Assembly: GCA_031555505.1 (NCBI GenBank)
Contig: JAVBUH010000032.1
Coordinates: forward strand, 1-57,192
Source: JAJDIA01 sp031555505
GTDB taxonomy: Bacteria > Bacteroidota > Bacteroidia > Bacteroidales > Tannerellaceae
Reading direction: 5' to 3'
Length of the DNA stretch: 57,192 bases
Shown here piece after piece: positions 16,812 through 26,010 of this stretch; position 1 is the stretch's first letter, and each line of letters starts with the position of its first letter. The notes beneath the pieces are model-generated. The model saw only the letters and a program-made list of their open reading frames with translations. It ran no database searches and was not told where the DNA came from. Both the position numbers and the translations under genes were made by a program.

Positions 16812-17968
16812 TACTTACTTTGTGATGTGTTATTACTCTCCTCATTTTTTACCACTTTCAGCACGCTCTCCATCTGCACTTTCCACGAGAGTGTACCTTC
16901 AATCGATGCGCGTATAGCAGCCGGATTCCGGACAACAGTATGATAAAAATCCACGATACGTCGAATATCCAACGGAGTCTCGTCAGCGGGAGCTTTAAGT
17001 ATGTAGGGCATTGATTCAAAATCTTCGTCTATTTCGGAATAAACAAACGGAATGCCCCGGGCAGCATATTCGCGGTTCTTCAACGTTTTAATGTGGGTAA
17101 TCCCACTACGATGTCGTCCCAGGCTGGCAATGCCAATATCTGCCAGTTCAAACATCTCATCCAACTCTTTACCGGATTTGTTGCCATGAAATACCACATA
17201 ATTACTTACTCCGGCTTTTACGGCCTGTTGGTATAATTGCTGTGCATACCCCTGAAATCCTTCTCCCACTACATGAAATGTCACTTCTGTTTCAGGCTGC
17301 GAACGATAATACTGCTCCAATCCGGCTATCACCCGGTCGAATGCATGCCAGTAATGAATCTCAGCTACACCCATCAGATTGATTTTTTGGGGATTATCAT
17401 GCAGGTGATGCTTCATGGGTAATACATCGAAATCTATCCCATTCGATATCGTGATGACCGGTACGCCAAAGATTTCTTCCCGGTCCACAAACGCGACAAT
17501 ACGATACAATTCCTTAGCTAACCTTTTTCTGAATAGTTGGTCCACAAATAACGATATCTTATCTAAAAATCGTAATGTTTTATATTCCTGATCGTATGGA
17601 TAGGTAGGTATTTCCATCACTACTTTAACACCAGACTTACGTAATCTACGAAGAAAATGAATCAGGAAAGGATTGGCATTATGATCTGACCGCATATATA
17701 CAAACGAAATTTCCTGACCCATAATATAGTCATACAAAGATCCCCAACTTATTCGTTTAGTGATCTTTGACCATACGCTTTGCCCGAAATTCCGTATAAT
17801 ATCCTCATCTCCTATCATCCGCACCTGATTGCCAGACGCATCAAAGGAGGTATGACATAACACGGTATGAACTCCACATTGATTAAGCGCCTTCACCTGG
17901 CTATATATTTTTTTGCTTATACCGTTATATTCGGAAAAACCATGAAATGTAAGAAATAGAGCATTCAT
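16811..17968 (-). CDS. Glycosyltransferase family 4
   Basis: About 385 residues, GT-B fold. The N-terminal part begins MNALFLTFHGFSEYNG, and the C-terminal half has ITHIKTLKNREYAARGIPF, the usual place of the donor-binding Glu residues. A TTG start nine bases upstream (17977) is possible, but the ATG at 17968 was preferred because it gives the normal family N-terminus and follows an AGG. It lies directly after the acyltransferase gene in the same operon. Sugar specificity is unknown. Confidence 0.88.
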   Translation of the reverse strand: MNALFLTFHGFSEYNGISKKIYSQVKALNQCGVHTVLCHTSFDASGNQVRMIGDEDIIRNFGQSVWSKITKRISWGSLYDYIMGQEISFVYMRSDHNANPFLIHFLRRLRKSGVKVVMEIPTYPYDQEYKTLRFLDKISLFVDQLFRKRLAKELYRIVAFVDREEIFGVPVITISNGIDFDVLPMKHHLHDNPQKINLMGVAEIHYWHAFDRVIAGLEQYYRSQPETEVTFHVVGEGFQGYAQQLYQQAVKAGVSNYVVFHGNKSGKELDEMFELADIGIASLGRHRSGITHIKTLKNREYAARGIPFVYSEIDEDFESMPYILKAPADETPLDIRRIVDFYHTVVRNPAAIRASIEGTLSWKVQMESVLKVVKNEESNNTSQSK

Positions 17969-17980
17969 CCTGTACAACGA

Positions 17981-18610
17981 TTATTCATTAACTAATTTCA
18001 CCCATGCCTGTTGCTCAAAATCATATCGCTTCACAGGGCGGGCCGGTGAACCTACGCTCACCGTATACGAAGGTATGTCATGTGTCACGATACTCCCCGC
18101 TCCCACAACACAATGTTCACCGATTGTTACACCGGCTACAACCACTACGTTCGCACCCAAATAGGTGTCTCTCCCTATGATCACTGGTGCCGCACTGACA
18201 CCCTGCCCTATGATGGTTTCTGAGGGATTTTCGTAGTTGTGGATCAAACCGGAGATCAAACAATTTTGTCCTGTAAACGAATAGTCTTCCATCGTTACCG
18301 GACCGATGATCGTTCCACCAAGTCCCAAACGAACATTCTTTCCAATAATTATATTGCCAACTCCATTATTGATCGCACAGTAGTCTTCAATAACTGAGTG
18401 GGAACCCATTACAAACTTATGGTTTGGAAGCAAGTCCTTACGTACACTTTGGTAAATCACTGCTCCTTTCCCTTTTTTTATGTAAAAAGGAATCAAAAGC
18501 CGAAGCCACCATCTCGGACGTGCCTTTACCGGATGTACCGAAAGATGTAATAAATGCTGTTTAAGCCATGGGCTTTGTTTGATTTTTTCTTTCAACAGTA
18601 AAATATTCAT
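17981..18610 (-). CDS. Hexapeptide-repeat acyltransferase
   Basis: About 209 residues. The central and C-terminal parts consist of left-handed beta-helix repeats (IIGKNVRLGLGGTIIG, VIIGRDTYLGANVVVVAG, TIGEHCVVGAGSIVTHD), followed by the GSPARPVKRY ending common in WcaB/WcaF/NodL-type O-acetyltransferases. It would decorate the polysaccharide with acetyl groups. The frame is open up to 18655, but a predicted -7 box at 18641-18634 lies inside that extension, so the ATG at 18610 (or 18622) is more likely. It is the first gene of the minus operon. Confidence 0.85.
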   Translation of the reverse strand: MNILLLKEKIKQSPWLKQHLLHLSVHPVKARPRWWLRLLIPFYIKKGKGAVIYQSVRKDLLPNHKFVMGSHSVIEDYCAINNGVGNIIIGKNVRLGLGGTIIGPVTMEDYSFTGQNCLISGLIHNYENPSETIIGQGVSAAPVIIGRDTYLGANVVVVAGVTIGEHCVVGAGSIVTHDIPSYTVSVGSPARPVKRYDFEQQAWVKLVNE

Positions 18611-18633
18611 ACCGGAATGCATTGTTATGTATG

Positions 18634-18641
18634 CAAAGGTA
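18634..18641 (-). promoter_or_regulatory. Predicted -7 box, acyltransferase-flippase operon
   Basis: On the minus strand the bases read TACCTTTG. Transcription would start near 18627, about 17 bases before the chosen ATG at 18610, and covers four genes down to 14430. Confidence 0.55.
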
Positions 18642-18677
18642 TTCATTTCCAACACTCTTTTATCAAGACAAAAGCAT

Positions 18678-18685
18678 TATCTTTG
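18678..18685 (+). promoter_or_regulatory. Predicted -7 box, GT2 gene at 18714
   Basis: TATCTTTG on the plus strand, 29 bases before the ATG at 18714 and divergent from the operon to its left. Confidence 0.6.
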
Positions 18686-18713
18686 TTTCCTACATTACAT
18701 ATAACTTGTTTGT

Positions 18714-19604
18714 ATGGGAAATACCATCGTCTCTATCATCACCGTCAACTACAACGGCTACAAAGACACCTGCGAAATGATCGAATCGTTGCAACAATTC
18801 GAAACCTATCCGTATGAGGTAATTGTGGTGGATAATGCATCACGGGGAGACGATGCGGAACAACTCCGACAAAAGGCTTATCCCCGCGTGAAGATTGTCT
18901 CCAGTGCAGAAAATCTTGGCTTTGCCGGTGGCAGTAATCTGGGAACTCAATATGCCAAAGGTGATTATATCCTGTATTTAAACAATGATATCATAATAGA
19001 CCGCCCCTTTCTTGAAGCGCTGGTCAACCGAATGATTAACAGCCCGAAAGCAGGCCTCGTTTCAGGAAAAATAGTATATGAACATCATCGCAACATGATC
19101 CAATATGCCGGTTACACCCAACTTACGCGTATCCGGTTGAAAAGCCACCAGATAGGTCAGGGTGAAGTAGATCATGGACAATACGATCAGGCCGCCATTA
19201 CCGGTTCCGCTCATGGCGCCTGTATGCTTACCTCACGCCGGATCATGGATGAAGTGGGAATGATGAGTGATATTTATTTTCTCTTCTATGAGGAGCTGGA
19301 CTGGAGTTTTCGTATTCAGCAAGCCGGGTATGAACTGTGGTACGAACCTGCCGCCGTTGTGTATCACAAAGAAGGAATGTCTATCCGTAAAAACAGCCCA
19401 TTGCGCAACTATTACCTCTCACGCAACCGTATCATCTATACCCGGCGAAATTCCAGCGGATTGAACAAAGCGTTGTCCCTGCTCTATCTCACTTGTATCA
19501 CCTATCCTGTCAATATCCTCCGCTCCGTAGCTACTGCTTATTGGGAAAATATCGGTGCCTTGAACAAAGGCCTTCGGGATGGATGGACACAGCAGAATAT
19601 ATAG
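18714..19604 (+). CDS. Glycosyltransferase family 2, rhamnosyltransferase-like
   Basis: 296 residues of the WbbL-like GT2 branch. IVSIITVNYNGYKDT, VVDNASRGDD and the metal motif YLNNDI are present, as is the later LFYEELDWSFRIQQAG segment with the probable catalytic acids. Many relatives transfer rhamnose to lipid-linked acceptors, but the sugar cannot be read from the sequence. It stands alone with its own promoter between the two polysaccharide gene blocks. Confidence 0.92.
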   Translation: MGNTIVSIITVNYNGYKDTCEMIESLQQFETYPYEVIVVDNASRGDDAEQLRQKAYPRVKIVSSAENLGFAGGSNLGTQYAKGDYILYLNNDIIIDRPFLEALVNRMINSPKAGLVSGKIVYEHHRNMIQYAGYTQLTRIRLKSHQIGQGEVDHGQYDQAAITGSAHGACMLTSRRIMDEVGMMSDIYFLFYEELDWSFRIQQAGYELWYEPAAVVYHKEGMSIRKNSPLRNYYLSRNRIIYTRRNSSGLNKALSLLYLTCITYPVNILRSVATAYWENIGALNKGLRDGWTQQNI

Positions 19605-19714
19605 AATGCTTCCCCTTATACCCGCCTGCCCACCTTTGCCGGTGTACCTCTAAGCATAAAACAACCTCGTTTTTTTGTCTCTGCAACCCATTGTCAAACA
19701 AATTTTCAACTGCC

Positions 19715-19765
19715 TGCCTATATAATGCCTATATAATGCCTATACTATATCTATACTATGCCTAC
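19715..19765. repeat. Short tandem repeats of CTATA type
   Basis: Two exact copies of an 11-base unit (tgcctatataa at 19715-19725 and 19726-19736) are followed by a decayed third copy and ctata-ctatat-ctatactatg words up to 19765. It sits in the 222-base gap between two converging genes, where nothing else was recognised. Confidence 0.7.
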
Positions 19766-19826
19766 CGGCCAATAGCATGCCTGCATTCTTCTTGAAGAAA
19801 GGGATTAAACGGCTTGAAGCAGGGAT

Positions 19827-20984
19827 TCAGGAATGATGCTCCGTATGGATAAACGTCTTGCGTCCCTCTTTCATCTTAAAGAAGTTAGCACACATCAGGA
19901 CTGCCATTACAGGGATCTTAATCACTGCCTTTGCCAGTTGTTTGTTTAACAGGTGACGCGGAATGGCTGCGATCAAAACCGCATAGAACAGCAGGGTCAG
20001 TACACACCATTTCTTCGCTGCTTCCCAATCAAGAAATACGAATAGCACCGTGATGCAGGTAAGCAGCATCAACATCACCGAACGGGGAAGCAACATCCAC
20101 TGGATGATCTTATTGGCATAATCGAAATTGCCATGCATCAATGCCTGCGGAAGGTCTACAAAGGTAGCATGGAGCGAACCAAATTGCACGGCTTGCCAAC
20201 GTTTTCGTTGGCGGGAGAAATTCTTCAGGTTTTGTGTCTTTTCATCAAAAACAAGCAGATCCGGCAGGTATTCCACATGGATACGGTTTTTGAGCAGCAA
20301 CACTTCCAATTCACGGTCTTCTCCGGCTGTCTTCAAAAAAGGGACATGCTCCTTAAACCAGGCATAGTCAAACGCCATTCCCGAGCCGGATAAACTCCCC
20401 GAGAAGCCCAGGTTTGCAGTTCCCAGACGAAATAGTGTATTGTTGATCTCTTCACTCACCGCATCAAGCACCGCCACATCTGTATTCAGGTTTTTAGCTA
20501 CGCGGTGTGCCTGTACCGCATGGCAACCGGAAGCAAAAGATTTGTTGATTTCCAACAGAAAATCGGGCTTCATCATATTGTCTGCATCTACAATTACTAC
20601 AATATCATAGTCCCGTCCTTCCAGGTGCTTTATTGCCAGATTGAGCGCCTTTGCTTTCGAACTGTTATCATACTGTGCAATCAGCACTTCAATAGGCAAA
20701 TGCCGTAAAGCTTCGTTTGTTTCGTCTTGCATGTGGTCGGAAATCACGATCACATCATAGGCTGCCTTGGGATAATCCTGTTTCAGAAAAGAAAATACGC
20801 TGGATAGTATTACGCGATCTTCCCCATAAGCAGGGAAAAGTACCACCATACGCCGGTGCGTGTCGGTCTGCTTTAGTTTGATCCTTCGTTTGAAAAACGA
20901 AGCGACACCCAAAATCAGTATATAGCATACCATCAGGGATAACAAACAAAATAATACAATATCCAAAGTTTTAAAAATGAGCAT
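19827..20984 (-). CDS. Membrane glycosyltransferase family 2
   Basis: 385 residues: an N-terminal membrane helix (about 8-30), a GT2 domain and C-terminal helices (about 300-365). The catalytic set is complete: VISDH, the DxD in VIVDADN, the acidic pair in AGEDRE and QRKRW (QxxRW), which mark processive-type GT2 enzymes such as hyaluronan or cellulose synthases. It is the active paralog of the gene at 12109. It is transcribed alone from a promoter 12 bases upstream of its start region. Product unknown. Confidence 0.92.
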   Translation of the reverse strand: MLIFKTLDIVLFCLLSLMVCYILILGVASFFKRRIKLKQTDTHRRMVVLFPAYGEDRVILSSVFSFLKQDYPKAAYDVIVISDHMQDETNEALRHLPIEVLIAQYDNSSKAKALNLAIKHLEGRDYDIVVIVDADNMMKPDFLLEINKSFASGCHAVQAHRVAKNLNTDVAVLDAVSEEINNTLFRLGTANLGFSGSLSGSGMAFDYAWFKEHVPFLKTAGEDRELEVLLLKNRIHVEYLPDLLVFDEKTQNLKNFSRQRKRWQAVQFGSLHATFVDLPQALMHGNFDYANKIIQWMLLPRSVMLMLLTCITVLFVFLDWEAAKKWCVLTLLFYAVLIAAIPRHLLNKQLAKAVIKIPVMAVLMCANFFKMKEGRKTFIHTEHHS

Positions 20985-21002
20985 CCTATTTTCAATTAGC
21001 TA

Positions 21003-21010
21003 CAAAAATA
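21003..21010 (-). promoter_or_regulatory. Predicted -7 box, GT2 gene at 20984
   Basis: On the minus strand the bases read TATTTTTG; transcription would start near 20996. The 285-base gap 20985-21269 holds this site, AT-rich DNA and a weak TTTCTTTG (21229-21236) that may serve the gene on the other side. Confidence 0.5.
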
Positions 21011-21269
21011 TTCTTTTTTTTAACAAGGCAAACTATTCACCCTGTATTATTATATCTGCAACTCCGTTCTTCTTGATAGTAGCGTAAACTACAAATCCTC
21101 TACACAACAAGCGAAAGAGAAAAATGTTCATATCCAACAGACTTTAGCCTTCTTTTATCTTTTTCTCATTTAACCTGTTCAGATCGTATTTTCCTGCAGG
21201 AAAAGTATGTAGATTATAAAAAAAAACGTTTCTTTGCATCCGATATACTTAACTCTCACACCCCGCTTT

Positions 21270-22445
21270 ATGACTGAAATAATCTTTTGGGTCTGTGTGT
21301 TTGTCGTGTTTTACACATACCTTGGATATGGACTCTTCTTATTTGTCCTTGTCAAGATAAAGGAGTTGTTCCGTAAACCTGCTATTTATGAACTTCCGGC
21401 CTCGCTGCCCGACGTCACACTATTTATTGCAGCCTATAACGAAGAATCGATTGTCCACGATAAAATGCGAAACTGCCGGCAATTAGATTATCCGGTTGAC
21501 CGCTTGCGTATCGTTTGGATTACAGACGGAACTACCGACAATACAAATAGCTTGCTGAGTGAATACCCGGAGGTCGACGTCCTATTCTCCCCCGAACGTA
21601 AAGGCAAAACGGCCGCTTTAAATCGGGGCGTTCCTTTCGTAAAAACTCCGTATGTGATCTTTACCGATGCCAATACAATGCTGAATGATCAGGCTATCAA
21701 AGAAATTGTACGCCGGTTCTCTAATCCCAAAGTAGGCTGTGTGGCTGGTGAAAAGCGGGTAGAGATACGGACAGACCAGGGTGCTACTGCCGGTGAAGGG
21801 ATCTATTGGAAATACGAATCCAAGTTGAAAGAGTGGGACTATCGCCTCTATTCGGCCGTTGGGGCAGCTGGTGAACTGTTTGCCATACGTACAGAGCTCT
21901 TCGAACAAATGCCAAACGATACACTATTAGACGATTTTATCCTCTCCCTGCGCATCGCTCAGAAAGGAAATAGTATCGCTTACTGTAAAGAAGCCTATGC
22001 TGTAGAAAGCGCGTCTCTGAATATGAAGGAAGAAGAAAAACGGAAAGTGCGGATTGCCGCCGGTGGACTTCAATCGATCTGGCGTTTGCGCTCATTGTTG
22101 AATTTTTTCCGGTATGGTACGTTGAGTTTCCAATATATCAGTCACCGGGTTTTACGATGGACAATCACTCCGGTGGTTCTGTTTCTGTTGCTACCGCTCA
22201 ACATCTTGCTGGCGATAGACGGTAATCGTTTCTACCTGATACTGTTGATCTTGCAGGTTTTGTTCTACCTGACAGGCTATATGGGCTACCGGATGGAACA
22301 GCGCCATGTACGTAATAAACTGTTCTTTATCCCCTACTACTTTCTGTTCATGAATATCAATGTAATACGTGGTTTTTTCTACCTCCGTAAAAACAAAGGG
22401 AAAGGTGCTTGGGAAAAAGCGAAGAGGAGTAATTCCGAAAAATAA
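21270..22445 (+). CDS. Membrane glycosyltransferase family 2
   Basis: 391 residues with an N-terminal membrane helix, a GT2 domain and two or three helices near the C-terminus. FIAAYNEES, WITDGTTDNT, FTDANTML (DxN variant of the metal motif) and LLDDFIL are visible; the QxxRW place reads QSIWRL. It belongs to the NodC/BcsA-like branch. The frame is open upstream to a TTG at 21234, but the ATG at 21270 (MTEIIFWVCVF) gives a normal start directly before the membrane helix. The kinase gene follows 92 bases later. Confidence 0.9.
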   Translation: MTEIIFWVCVFVVFYTYLGYGLFLFVLVKIKELFRKPAIYELPASLPDVTLFIAAYNEESIVHDKMRNCRQLDYPVDRLRIVWITDGTTDNTNSLLSEYPEVDVLFSPERKGKTAALNRGVPFVKTPYVIFTDANTMLNDQAIKEIVRRFSNPKVGCVAGEKRVEIRTDQGATAGEGIYWKYESKLKEWDYRLYSAVGAAGELFAIRTELFEQMPNDTLLDDFILSLRIAQKGNSIAYCKEAYAVESASLNMKEEEKRKVRIAAGGLQSIWRLRSLLNFFRYGTLSFQYISHRVLRWTITPVVLFLLLPLNILLAIDGNRFYLILLILQVLFYLTGYMGYRMEQRHVRNKLFFIPYYFLFMNINVIRGFFYLRKNKGKGAWEKAKRSNSEK

Positions 22446-22489
22446 ACAAAATATGGATAGGGAAACAACCTCCATGTCAACATTTCTAC

Positions 22490-22497
22490 TATTTTTG
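22490..22497 (+). promoter_or_regulatory. Predicted -7 box, receiver-histidine kinase gene
   Basis: TATTTTTG fits TAnnTTTG, 41 bases before the ATG at 22538. It is the same octamer as at 6075 before the receiver gene that opens the locus. Confidence 0.55.
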
Positions 22498-22537
22498 TAT
22501 TTTTAAACGTATTCTATAAAATTATATATAATAAATA

Positions 22538-23662
22538 ATGGACAATTTAGCTGCTGAATATAAAGTACTTATTGTTGACGATGTCCCCACCAACGTCATG
22601 CTGGTACAAGCCATCTTGAAGAAAGAAGGATATACCCTGCTTACCTGTGATAGTGGTCCCAAAGCATTGAAAATAGCACAGGAAAAACATCCGAACCTGA
22701 TTCTGTTGGATATCATGATGCCGGAGATGGACGGATACGAGGTATTGCAGCATTTAAAAAGCAACCCCGAGACAAACGATATACCCGTGATCATTATGTC
22801 GGCACTCAGCGACATGCAAAGTATAGTGAAGGGTTATCAGTTGGGCGCCATAGAGTATGTCACCAAACCGTTCCAACGGGAAGAACTACTCAAACGTGTA
22901 GCGCATCGCTTCGAGTTGTTCAGTATCAAACGCATCAAACAGGAGTTGGAAACAACCATCGAGTCGCGTGATACGCTTTATTCTGTTATTGCGCACGACC
23001 TCCGGTCACCTCTTGGATCACTGAAAATGATGATCAATGCGATCCTTCTGATGGTTGACAAGAAAAGCGTGGGAGATGAAGTATTCGAAATGCTCCAGAT
23101 GATCAATAAAACGTCTGAAGAAATTTTCCTCTTGCTGGACAACCTGTTAAAGTGGGCCAAGAACCGCCTGAACCGTCAGCACATGCTCCGTCAGCAGACA
23201 GATATCAATGGGATTATAGCCAGTACGGCCGAAATCTATACCCCGATGGCCAAGCAGAAAGGAGTAACGATCTTTACCAACGATATCAATTCGAGGCTGA
23301 TAGGCATGGTTGATATTGAAATGTTGAAGACGATTGTCCGCAACCTGATATCCAACGCCCTGAAATTCAGCTTTGACGGGGGTACTATCACACTCAAGTC
23401 TCATGTGGAAGGAGATTTTGTGATTGTGAAGGTGATCGATACAGGAAAAGGCATCAAACCTGAAGATCAGGTTAAGCTTCTTAACCAGCATACCCACTTC
23501 ACCACCTACGGTACCAGTAATGAGAAAGGCTCCGGCCTTGGTCTGATGCTAATCAAAGACTTCGTCGAACTTCACGGAGGTAAACTTTGGTTCGAATCCG
23601 AAGGCGAAGGAAAAGGTACTACTTTCCTGTTCTCGCTCAAAGCCCTGAACCTGGAAGAATAG
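22538..23662 (+). CDS. Cytosolic receiver-histidine kinase
   Basis: 374 residues without membrane helices. A receiver domain comes first (Asp14-Asp15, phosphoacceptor Asp58 in LLDIMMP, LysThr-Lys-Pro-Phe at its end). A HisKA helix pair follows with phosphorylated His153 (IAHDLRSPLGS), then a HATPase domain with NLISNALKF, DTGKGI and GSGLGLMLIKDF. The receiver in front suggests that the kinase is itself controlled by phosphotransfer. It lies at the far end of the polysaccharide locus from the lone receiver at 6122, which makes the two a plausible pair. Confidence 0.93.
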   Translation: MDNLAAEYKVLIVDDVPTNVMLVQAILKKEGYTLLTCDSGPKALKIAQEKHPNLILLDIMMPEMDGYEVLQHLKSNPETNDIPVIIMSALSDMQSIVKGYQLGAIEYVTKPFQREELLKRVAHRFELFSIKRIKQELETTIESRDTLYSVIAHDLRSPLGSLKMMINAILLMVDKKSVGDEVFEMLQMINKTSEEIFLLLDNLLKWAKNRLNRQHMLRQQTDINGIIASTAEIYTPMAKQKGVTIFTNDINSRLIGMVDIEMLKTIVRNLISNALKFSFDGGTITLKSHVEGDFVIVKVIDTGKGIKPEDQVKLLNQHTHFTTYGTSNEKGSGLGLMLIKDFVELHGGKLWFESEGEGKGTTFLFSLKALNLEE

Positions 23663-23679
23663 CCAGGGCTGCCTTGCTT

Positions 23680-25020
23680 TCAGCAAATAGGTTTCGGAAG
23701 CACATACCGCAAGAAATAATACCCAATCATTCCGGAAACAAACGAACCGGCAAAGACACCCAGCTTGGCTTGATTTAACAGATCAGCTCCCATGGGTGTA
23801 TCTGTCTGGAAAGACAGGTTGGCAATGAACAGAGCTACAGTAAATCCGATCCCCCCCAGCATCGAAATCCCCAACAATGCCTTTCGCGTCATACCGCTTG
23901 GAAAGCTACAAAGTTTGATTCGCACGGCTATACTGGAGAACAGATAGATACCAATGGTCTTGCCAAGGAACAACCCGACAAAGATAGCCAGCGGAAGTTG
24001 AAACAAAGAAGACACACGGATATCGCCGAAGGTAACCCCGGAATTGACAAATGCAAACATAGGCAGGATCACATAATTCACTGTCGGATGCAACCGCTCC
24101 ATGATACTTTGTAAGGGACTGATCATTTTATTTACCAGCGAATGCACATCATTCAACAAATGAAGCTGTGCCGGTGTAAAGGAATCCGATTTTACATTGG
24201 TCTGATCCAACAAATCCATACAGCTACGCATCCGGCCCGTAAAGTCGTTTATCTCAATTTTTTGATGCAGAGGCACTGTGAGCGCCACCAATACACCTGC
24301 AATGGTAGGATGGATACCCGATTCGAGGAAAAAGAACCACACAAAAAAGCCGAATATGTAGTAAAACAGGTTCCTGTCTACACGCATCTTGCAACCGACA
24401 AACATCACCATTAGTAATCCCATAGAAACCAACAAGGGCTCATAGGCGATATGTCCGCTATAAAACAATGCAATTACAATAATACCGCCGATATCATCCA
24501 CCACTGCCAGCGCTGTTAAAAAAATCCGCAAGCCAAGTGGCACCCGGTTGCCCAGTAAAGCAAGTACCGCCAATGCAAAAGCGATATCGGTAGCCATCGG
24601 GATCGCTGCTCCCTGCGCCTCCGGTTGGGTAGAACAGACCAACAGATAGCACAACACCGGAACAATCATCCCGCCTAATGCGGCGAATACCGGCATCAGC
24701 GCTTTTCGGAGGGAACTCAACTCTCCCATCAGGATTTCCTGTTTAATCTCCAATCCGATCATAAAAAAGAAGATAGCCATCAAGGCATCATTCACAAACT
24801 CAAGCATGGTCATTGGTTCGCCGCCGTGCGAAAAGACAGACAGGGTACCTATCTGGAATTCGATCGGAAAAGAAAGCATGTGATGATAAGCAAACGCCCA
24901 GGGTGAATTGGCCAGGATCATCGCTGCTATGGTAGCGATAAATAGCAACAGACTGGGGTTAGGCTTACGTAAAATATAGCGTCGAAGTATCCTGAAGAGC
25001 AAATTCAATTTAAGCCGCAT
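23680..25020 (-). CDS. nhaA: Na+/H+ antiporter NhaA
   Basis: 446 residues, 11-12 membrane helices. It exports Na+ (or Li+) in exchange for protons across the inner membrane. Typical segments are ILANSPWAFAYH, FFFMIGLEIKQEI, TDIAFALAVLALLG with the paired Asp residues in helix V (AVVDDIGGI), and SMLGGIGFTVALF. It has the family length with a C-terminal extension common in Bacteroidetes. It converges with the kinase gene, 17 bases apart, and has its own promoter and a 72-base leader. Confidence 0.97.
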   Translation of the reverse strand: MRLKLNLLFRILRRYILRKPNPSLLLFIATIAAMILANSPWAFAYHHMLSFPIEFQIGTLSVFSHGGEPMTMLEFVNDALMAIFFFMIGLEIKQEILMGELSSLRKALMPVFAALGGMIVPVLCYLLVCSTQPEAQGAAIPMATDIAFALAVLALLGNRVPLGLRIFLTALAVVDDIGGIIVIALFYSGHIAYEPLLVSMGLLMVMFVGCKMRVDRNLFYYIFGFFVWFFFLESGIHPTIAGVLVALTVPLHQKIEINDFTGRMRSCMDLLDQTNVKSDSFTPAQLHLLNDVHSLVNKMISPLQSIMERLHPTVNYVILPMFAFVNSGVTFGDIRVSSLFQLPLAIFVGLFLGKTIGIYLFSSIAVRIKLCSFPSGMTRKALLGISMLGGIGFTVALFIANLSFQTDTPMGADLLNQAKLGVFAGSFVSGMIGYYFLRYVLPKPIC

Positions 25021-25098
25021 AGATAATCTTTTTGATGTTTAGTTTTGCAAGCCGACATATAAAGAACAATATTTAAGGACGGCAGGTTTAAATTACCG

Positions 25099-25106
25099 CA
25101 AAGATA
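25099..25106 (-). promoter_or_regulatory. Predicted promoter, nhaA
   Basis: On the minus strand the -7 box reads TATCTTTG, and a TTG at 25130-25128 lies 21 bases upstream, close to the -33/-7 spacing of Bacteroides promoters. Confidence 0.6.
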
Positions 25107-25179
25107 CAGCGTTTAGGCCAAAAAGTCCAAATAAACAAGCCGGAATCGGTCTGCTAAAACAACAGAAAAAGCAAGTACG

Positions 25180-25776
25180 TCAATCAATTTGTACGGTATC
25201 AACCTTTAACAGCCTGTTTTTCAGCCGTTCGGTTTCACGCTGCCGAATGCGCAATGTTATGGTACATTGGAGGTCAAAATGCTGCGATACAACAGTGGGA
25301 TTGTCTTCCTTAATAATCCGCATCACCCCGTTCAGGAAGGGGTATTCGAAGGAGATGGTAAATATGTCATCCACCGTCCGCTCTTCTATCTCAGCGGCGG
25401 CAATGGCGTCGGCAGCAGCCGTCCGATAGGCGGTGATCAGGCCGCTTGTGCCTAATTCGATCCCGCCGAAATAACGGATCACAACAATCAGGATATCTGT
25501 CAATTCATTGGAATTGATCTGTCCCAGGATCGGTTTACCGGCGGTCGACGAAGGCTCGCCGTCATCATTGGCACGGAATACCAGCCTGTCGGCACCCAAC
25601 ATATAGGCCCAACAGACGTGTCGTGCATCGTAGTATTGTTTGCGGTAGGTGTCGATGATAGCTTTCACTTCATCGGCCGTAGTCACAGGGATAGCATACG
25701 ATATAAACCGGCTACGTTTTTCGGTGTAATAACCTTCTGCGAGTTGCCTGATTGTCTTATACGTATCGTGAGCCAT
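25180..25776 (-). CDS. IMPACT/YigZ family protein
   Basis: 198 residues. The N-terminal UPF0029 domain is clear: EKRSRFISYAIPV, YDARHVCWAYMLG and the hallmark DDGEPSSTAGKPIL. A small C-terminal domain (from about 140) follows. The bacterial proteins resemble the eukaryotic translation regulator IMPACT, but their role is poorly defined. It begins three bases after the 73-residue gene and closes the nadE operon. Confidence 0.93.
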   Translation of the reverse strand: MAHDTYKTIRQLAEGYYTEKRSRFISYAIPVTTADEVKAIIDTYRKQYYDARHVCWAYMLGADRLVFRANDDGEPSSTAGKPILGQINSNELTDILIVVIRYFGGIELGTSGLITAYRTAAADAIAAAEIEERTVDDIFTISFEYPFLNGVMRIIKEDNPTVVSQHFDLQCTITLRIRQRETERLKNRLLKVDTVQID

Positions 25777-25779
25777 TGG

Positions 25780-26001
25780 TTAATCGGGCACTTTGGTTCG
25801 TGCCACTTCTTCCCGGTAGGCACGGAAATCTTTCATTATCTCTTCAATTTCTTCGATGAAGTAGGGATCCTCCACTCGCTGTTTCACTTCATTATAATAC
25901 GTTTCAATGGCTGCCAGGGCGCACACATCTTGTCCACGTAGCAGGAAATAGGGTTCATCCTTTTCGTTGCATTGTTTGATCATCTGGATCGGATTCTTCA
26001 T
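25780..26001 (-). CDS. Small conserved-type protein of unknown function
   Basis: 73 residues, acidic and mainly helical, with no signal peptide or membrane segment: QMIKQCNEKDEPYFLLRGQD then a helix ETYYNEVKQRVED. It sits 9 bases after nadE and 3 bases before the IMPACT-family gene, on the same strand, which supports a real gene. The segment DEPYFLLRGQDVCALAAIE suggests a small cytosolic protein, but I do not recognise a characterised family. Confidence 0.8.
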   Translation of the reverse strand: MKNPIQMIKQCNEKDEPYFLLRGQDVCALAAIETYYNEVKQRVEDPYFIEEIEEIMKDFRAYREEVARTKVPD

Positions 26002-26010
26002 CGTTCTTCG

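Noticed and set aside
19715..19765. Tandem repeats considered as a CRISPR remnant
   Set aside because: Units are 11 bases without spacers; no cas genes are in the window.
23641..23670. agccctg/cagggct inverted repeat over the kinase stop codon
   Set aside because: Part of it is coding and no T run follows, so there is no support for a terminator.
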